64,000 nucleotides of DNA, taken from NCBI GenBank assembly GCA_947561715.1, contig OX387199.1, positions 21,333,001 to 21,397,000 on the forward strand, in the 5' to 3' direction. The translations under genes and the position numbers were made by a program. The DNA is from Ascidia mentula (lineage: Eukaryota > Chordata > Ascidiacea > Phlebobranchia > Ascidiidae). The notes below the pieces were generated by a model. That model worked only from the letters and a program-made list of their open reading frames with translations, was not told the origin of the DNA and did no database searches. Shown in pieces: positions 58,309 to 64,000 of this stretch. Each line of letters starts with the position of its first letter. The first letter of the stretch is position 1.

Positions 58309-61300
58309 CATTTTTATCCTCCCAAGATTCTTCTTGCTCATGGGCTTCGTCACAAGCACTTTCGTCAAAATCAGAAAAACCTTAAAAACATGATAATCAA
58401 TGTGAAGAATAACAAAGTGTCGAAATGAGCCACAATATGCTTCCAGAACTGTATAAAAAAATTCGTGTTAGGATCACTAACCAGGAATTTACGCATAATT
58501 CTGAGAACAAGAAGACTGTCCCATACTGCAGAAAACATTTAAAAAAAGAAAACAGGTAGCATGTAATTTGAGCCAGTATCTTTGTGCTCACAATTTAAAA
58601 TAATTATGGTGTAACGTGGTGTACATTGCTCAGCAATATCGCTATAGTTGGATTGAATATATGTCTTAATGTTGCAAATAAATGTAGGTGTACTACAAAA
58701 GTTTTATAAGGAAACTGGTGGTGTCCTCATCGCTACCAAAGCCATCGGTGGTGGAAGAGACCGATATTTTCTGGGTGTCCCTCGATGGTAAGAAATGTGT
58801 CGTTTCTATTGCAAAAGTAATTGTCGTGGATATAACAGCCGGTAATTCACGAAACTAATAAACTTCTAAGTTATTCTTCAGTGCTACTTGTAAATATTAA
58901 AATAGTAATTTTCAAAAAAAAGAATCATTTGACTATATGTTAATACCCCCGACAGGTGTACTGTCGTCAGTTGTCACTTTTTCATCGTTTTTTGTCGCTT
59001 CGCCTGAGATATTAACAGTTGGTTAGAAAGCGGTCAGGAAATGATATGATGTGAGAATCATTCTCACGTAATGCTGTTATTCACGGATTGTCGGCATGAA
59101 TTGTCATGTGATTTACATATTACAAAATGGCATGGGATCAGGCAGAGGATGATGTCAACCGCAAATATTCATTGGACGATAATGGTTTATCATAGGATAA
59201 AGATAGTCACAAACTTACAGTATGAAGTGCAATTCTCTCAAAAGTTTTGCTATGCAATTTGCGAACTAACTTTATGATTTACCTGTAAGTTTTGTTGCGC
59301 CCTTTCGCACAGTTTCGGTAATTGTCTGTTTTATTTTCTGTGATCAAAAATGCAAGAGCTGAAATGTTGTTCGTTTGTTCGCAATTACTTGTTTTCAACT
59401 TGCCTGTAAGTTTTTCCGGACTGCAGGTATTGGACGAACAAAATTCCGTGACCTAACAAAAAAAATTTGCGAATTTGTCGCAGGAATTTTTTTTTCTTTT
59501 TGCAAAGTAATTTATTGGACGCATACATATACCAACCGTTATTCTGTCGTGTGTGTTTTATGTAATTGGTTATACCCCTATAGTGTCGTTCATTTTTTTT
59601 AAGTATCTATGCAACTTTGTTTGAATCATTTTGAAGGAAAAGGCTTACAGCATATTAAAGGTTTATGACTGGTGGTAAAACACACATCTATTTTTTTCGT
59701 TATTCAGCGATACATGGTTTTTAATTTATAAATGTACAGATACTGTATAATTGTTTGAACAATAACCTTTTTGGTTAGTTCTACTGATACTTTATTGTTA
59801 CTTACGTGTCAATTGGGGACAAGCTATCCACCGGAGTGCTCTCACCTAAAAAAAATGTTTTTTTTGCTCGTCGTTTGTACAAGGAATTTTGCGAAAAGCA
59901 TACGCCATCCACCAATAGCTTACCTTCCCAACAAATTTATACTTTAAATAAAAAAATCTTAAACAACAACTGAAAAAATGAAGATTGTGATGTGCTCTGC
60001 AGGACAGCATTTTGACCATACTGAGTTACAATTAGATTTGGTGAACCAAAAAATATTACCGCATCATTTCTTTAAACGAAGCCATTTTTTTCCTCGCTTT
60101 TGATTTATAGTATTTCCAGGAAACTACTTTACACAATTCAATTTCTTCAATTTGTCGTGTCAGTCTCTGTCTATGACTATATGCTTGCTTGTGCACTGCT
60201 TTTATAAGAGACTGACTATGAAACTATTTTAATGGCACGAGCTTTCGCGAGATTGATCTCGCTTCATCAGGTGCAGCAAATAACGTGTCAAATAAAATGC
60301 GGAAACAGCGCTAAAAACAAGGAAGAAAAAAAGGAAAAACGCACGAAGAGGTGATAATTGTTGGTCACTGAGTGCCCGTGGCATCTTGGTGCGTATAATG
60401 ACTCATAAAGCCCCAGTCTCTATTGAGACCGTGGGTGATAGAGTGCCACGGGCACTCAGTGACCAACAATGATCACCTCTTCGTGTTTGCTGCTCATTTT
60501 GTCTTGTCACAGAAAAATAACATTTGCAATGCATTAACACAAAATAACATTTGCAATGCATTAACACAAAATAACATTTGCAATGCATTAACACAAAATA
60601 ACGTTTGCAATGCATTAACACAAAATAACGTTTGCAATGCATTGCAAATGCATGAATTATATCTAACTGATCTTTCAAAACTATATTTACCGCCAGTAAA
60701 CGGGGAAACTCTATACAATTTAAGCCACATGGTCATTTAAATTGATATTTTAATAATTTCAGATTTAGATTAAACCTTTCTTGTCGCTTACCTTCTGGCT
60801 TTTTCGTTACATCTTTGCCATCTCGTATATTTGCGCTGTTCTCTAAGTGATTATAAACAATAATAAATTTTAATAAAAATTCAGTGGGGTAGCGGTAATG
60901 GGGAGGGCGGTTGCTTCGACCTCTAAATGTATTTCTGCTTAGTTCGATATCCCCTTCAGCGAATACAATCGCTTAGTTCGGTATTTCTACTCAAACAAAC
61001 AAATTTTGCAAAAAACTTGCATATACATTCACGATTGTGGAGTCAGTGTGAAAAAAGTTTTAAATAATATATTTGCCATCGGGTGGAAGACGTTATCAAT
61101 ACGATTTCAATGGTATCAGCAGTTAGAGCCGAACATTTGGACAACAATTTATTTGATAGGAAAGCAAACGTTTGGGGTGGTTTAGTGTAAGTTACATATT
61201 GCGTAATTTCTCAGAGAATTGGGCTTTTAACAATCTCTTGCCAATTATCCAAGTTATTTTTGTTTGTCAGTCAATCACTTGTTTAGGCTTCATTCCTAGA

Positions 61301-63810
61301 GTTGATATCTTTAGCCTGAGTCAGAATTTCTTAACTGGATTTATTTGTTGTCTATGAATATAAGAGTAAGCGTACAATTAAATTACTCTATACCCAGACG
61401 TTTTTCGGATTCCAATTGTTCTGTATCTTCTGGTGTGTCGTATGTATGATCATCTTCTGGTTGGTCAATATCAAATAAAAAAAACATTTGCATTTCATAG
61501 GAAATAAACATTGAATAACAGAAAAACAACTTTTAAACATCATCTAGCCCCAGTAAACATTTCAATGTGAAAGACGTACATTACGCTACATTCTCATTTC
61601 AATTGATATTCCAGAACACCAACAATTTCAGATTTAGAATAATGGCCTTTTTTGTCACTTACCTGTTGACGTTTCCTTTAAGTCGGAGGCATCTTGTACA
61701 TTTGCGCTGTTCTCTACGCAATTACAGACAAGATAAAAACATCTTTAAACAGCACAGTGTGAGTAAAATATATTTACATACGAATATGGAAACAAACAAA
61801 TTTTAAGTCTCTGTTTTTCCATATACCTTGATAAGCTTTTCCGAAATCCACTTCTTTGGAATCTTCAGGTGTGTCGTATGTATGTTCATCTTTGAAAGAT
61901 TTATAAAATTAACTACAGGATTTTATCAATTTGGCATAATGTTTATTGGTCAAAGCCAAGCGTTAAAAGTTAACAAACATAAACCACAGGGTTGTGTTTG
62001 CGAAGAAACCATTTGAAACAATTAAAACTGAAAGCACAATTAGACAATATTTGTAACTGTACAAAATTTTTGGAACCACAATGTCATGTAAATCATAATT
62101 ATTTTGCTCATGCTACTGCATGTAGTTGATGCAACGTTACATATTTGTCTGAATGTTATCTTCGGCAAACACTTTAACTGGGACTTGGGTAAACACTTAT
62201 TTGCATACTAGCCCAGTCCAAAGGTTCGTTTAATCAAATTAAATGTCATGCAACTTTACCGAGAGCTTTGTTGCGCAAAACAATGTTTGCTGCTCGTTAT
62301 GTCTGGTCACAAAAAAAATAACATTTGCAATGCATTACCACAAAATAACGTTTGCAATGCATTGCAAATGCATGAATTATATCTAACTGATCTTTTAAAA
62401 CTATATTTACCGCCAGTAAACGGGGAAACGCAATGCAATTTAAGCCACATGGTCATTTTAATTGATATTTCAGTAATTTCAGATTTAAATTAAACCTTTC
62501 TTGTCGCTTACCTTCTGGCGTTTTCGTTACGTCTTTGGCATCTCGTATATTTGCGCTGTTCTCTAAGTGATTACAGACAATATTAAATTTTAATAAAAAT
62601 TCAGTGGGGTAGCGGTAATGGGCGGGAAGGTTGCTTTGACCACTAAACATATTTCTGATAGTATTTAATCGAATTCCCATGTGGGGCGTGCAATCGCTAA
62701 GTTAAAGATTCCTATTCAATATTGGATTGTATTTTGCACCAAAAAAACAATTATACCAAACTTTAACTGCAACCAAAAAACTTCTTAAACTGTAGAGTGT
62801 GAGAAAAATATATTTATATACGAATAGGGAAACAAACAAATTTAAGTCCCAGTTATTTGCATGCTTTGATAAGGTTTTCGGAAATCCACCTTAACCAAGC
62901 GTTCAAAGTTAACAAACATAAACCACAGGGTATACTTAGAGAATGAATGTTGTTTATATGACTGTCAAAGACAACGAAACGGGTTTCTGCAAAAGGAAAC
63001 TCAACATCGTACCTTCCGTTACTTCGTCATCGACAGTGACGTAGACGTTTCTAGAAAACAAAATGAAAGAATTAATGTTTGGAGAAAATATGAGGAATAA
63101 TAATTCATAAATGTTCGTTTATTTTTCTCCTCTTTGTGCTTAGATGAGTTTCGCAATGAGAGGGAAAGTTATCTACACTTACGTTTGATTTGTTGTCGGG
63201 TCAGCGTCGGACTCGATTGCATCTGAAATAGCGAAGAAAATATGAATATGGTCAAAAACATTGCACAACTCATTGGTTTTTGTTTGGTACTTATAATTTA
63301 TCACAGTATTTGTGCAATCGGGGTTCGCTTTTTCCCTAGCTTTCAATTTTGTATAGCTGATGAGATGAGAGTTGTGTTTGCGAAGAAATCATTTGAAACA
63401 AAACTAAAAGCACAATTAGACAATATTTGAAAACTATACAAAGTTTTTGGAACCACAAAGCCATGTAAATCATAATTATTTTGCTCATGCTGCTGCATGT
63501 AGTTGATGCAACGTTACATATTTGTCTGAATGTTATCTTTAGCAAACACTCCAACTGGGACTTGGGTAAACACGTGCCTGTTAGCCCAGTCCAAAGGTTC
63601 GTTTAATCAATGGAAATGTCATGCGACTTTATCGATAGGGACTTGCAGCTTTGCTGCGCAAAACATTGTTTGCTGCTCATTATGTCTCATTTCAATTCGT
63701 ATTCCAGAAAATATCACAGTAATTTCAGATTTACAATAAAGATCTTCTTTGTCACTTACCTGCCGGCGTTTTTGTTACGTCTGTGGCCTCTCGTACATCT
63801 GGGCAGTTCT
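58309..63810 (-). CDS. Tandem microexon array of gene B
   Basis: Exons found, in transcription order: 63810-63760 (W type, ENCPDVREATDVTKTPAG), 63222-63183 (X, AIESDADPTTNQ), 63050-63013 (Y, NVYVTVDDEVTE), 62562-62512 (W), 61889-61827 (Z, DEHTYDTPEDSKEVDF), 61713-61663 (W, ENSANVQDASDLKETSTG), 61453-61394 (Z, DDHTYDTPEDTEQLES), 60842-60792 (W), 59845-59806 (X-like, ESTPVDSLSPID), 59003-58947 and 58380-58309. W is 51 nt and Z 60-63 nt, both phase 1-1; X is 40 nt phase 1-2 and Y 38 nt phase 2-1. A decayed Z lies near 62870. Cassettes recur every 0.85-1.25 kb together with their introns, so the array grew by tandem duplication and continues past the right edge. Products are acidic repeats with YVTV and YDTP motifs. 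Confidence 0.6.
60230..60290 (-). ncRNA. Hammerhead-ribozyme-like motif of a Penelope-like element
   Basis: On the minus strand CTGATGA (60270-60264) is followed by a hairpin with a perfect 6 bp stem (GCGAGA..TCTCGC) and then GAAA (60246-60243), the conserved core order of a hammerhead. Penelope-like elements are known to carry such ribozymes in their terminal repeats. Stems I and III are not clear by eye, so activity is uncertain. Confidence 0.45.
60342..60485. repeat. 42 bp foldback around a Penelope-like terminal sequence
   Basis: 60342-60383 and 60444-60485 are inverted copies with few mismatches. The loop shares GACTCATAAAGCCCCAGTCT and flanking bases with 25658-25716 in the left duplicate, where the foldback arms have a different sequence. 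Confidence 0.65.
60514..60654. repeat. 27 bp tandem repeat, five copies
   Basis: The unit is AAAATAACATTTGCAATGCATTAACAC with one variable base (A or G in ACATTT/ACGTTT). Two copies of the same unit occur at about 62317-62370 in the next array cassette. The 27 bp period creates open frames on both strands that are not genes. Confidence 0.85.
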
Positions 63811-64000
63811 CTACGCAATTACAGACAAGATAAAAATACCAATTATAATTAAGTGGGGTAGTGGTAATGGGCAGGGCGGTTGATCTGACCTCTAAACATA
63901 TTTCCGATAGTATTTAATCGAATTCCCATGTGAGGCGTGCAATCGCTAAGTTAAAGATTTCTACTCAATATTGGATTGTATTTTGCACCAAAAAACAATT
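63811..64000. other. Continuation of the gene B cassette array, cut by the window edge
   Basis: Resembles 62590-62760 (GGGGTAGTGGTAATGGGC, CAATCGCTAAGTTAAAGATT), so another cassette starts to the right of the window. Confidence 0.6.

Larger units (their letters stand above)
57676..61285. repeat. Right copy of the segmental duplication
   Basis: Partner of 23702-26345 plus 32397-32560. At 61088-61100 it reads AGACGTTATCAATACG, the uninterrupted form of the gypsy insertion site. Compared with the left copy it lacks about 19 nt near 58719, which removes the splice donor of the exon seen at 24847-24755, and it has about 1 kb more between 59.61 and 60.64 kb. Confidence 0.8.

Noticed and set aside
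60403-60740. Open frames on both strands with repeated blocks, CRISPR-like appearance
   Set aside because: A pure 27 bp tandem repeat without spacers; the period is a multiple of three, which explains the open frames, and the context is a eukaryotic intron.

Overview
The window looks like invertebrate chordate DNA, most likely an ascidian tunicate. Genes are split into many short exons with short AT-rich introns, Ty3/gypsy and Penelope-like elements are mixed with genes, and the protein families (atlastin/GBP-type GTPases, ZU5-UPA, RIP-like pseudokinase, PAPS-type sulfotransferase) fit a deuterostome. The species call is an inference. All exon models below were made by reading splice sites, reading phase and paralogue alignment by eye.

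Layout. Three paralogous plus-strand GTPase genes lie at 1.46-7.8 kb (copy 1), 15.2-22.9 kb (copy 2, broken) and 37.3-44.0 kb (copy 3). Each has an atlastin/GBP-like G domain, or in copy 2 its remains. Each then has several tandem copies of a helical two-exon module (about 72 + 195 nt) that corresponds to the single three-helix bundle of ordinary atlastins. The C termini differ: copies 1 and 2 end in a glycine-zipper segment, copy 3 in a ZU5-UPA pair with an HF-T site. Between copies 1 and 2 lie old repeats, a fossil gag/env-like retroelement (9.4-12.1 kb) and a decayed hAT transposase (13.25-14.4 kb).

On the minus strand is a second family. A RIP-like pseudokinase (33.9-35.05 kb) leads into an array of tiny exons (24.3-33.5 kb), many of them phase 1-1 and several carrying Tyr motifs. 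A 6 kb gypsy element (26346-32396) sits in one of its introns. A related array (58.3-63.8 kb and beyond the right edge) leads into Pro-rich and Tyr-rich exons and a TPR-like C-terminal exon ending at 55649. A short paralogue of that 3' part, 45692-47502, can be read as a complete 344-residue protein. Segment 57.7-61.3 kb is a duplicate of 23.7-26.3 plus 32.4-32.6 kb and keeps the empty target site of the gypsy insertion.

A sulfotransferase gene (48717-50552, plus) and a 3 kb gypsy element with identical LTRs (51020-54185) fill the rest. The most interesting content is the pairing of membrane-type GTPases carrying amplified helical bundles and exchangeable C termini (glycine zipper or ZU5-UPA, the fold of the NLRP1/PIDD FIIND) with a pseudokinase/tyrosine-scaffold family. 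It looks like an expanding innate-defence-like locus, but a shared function is inference from domain types and position only.
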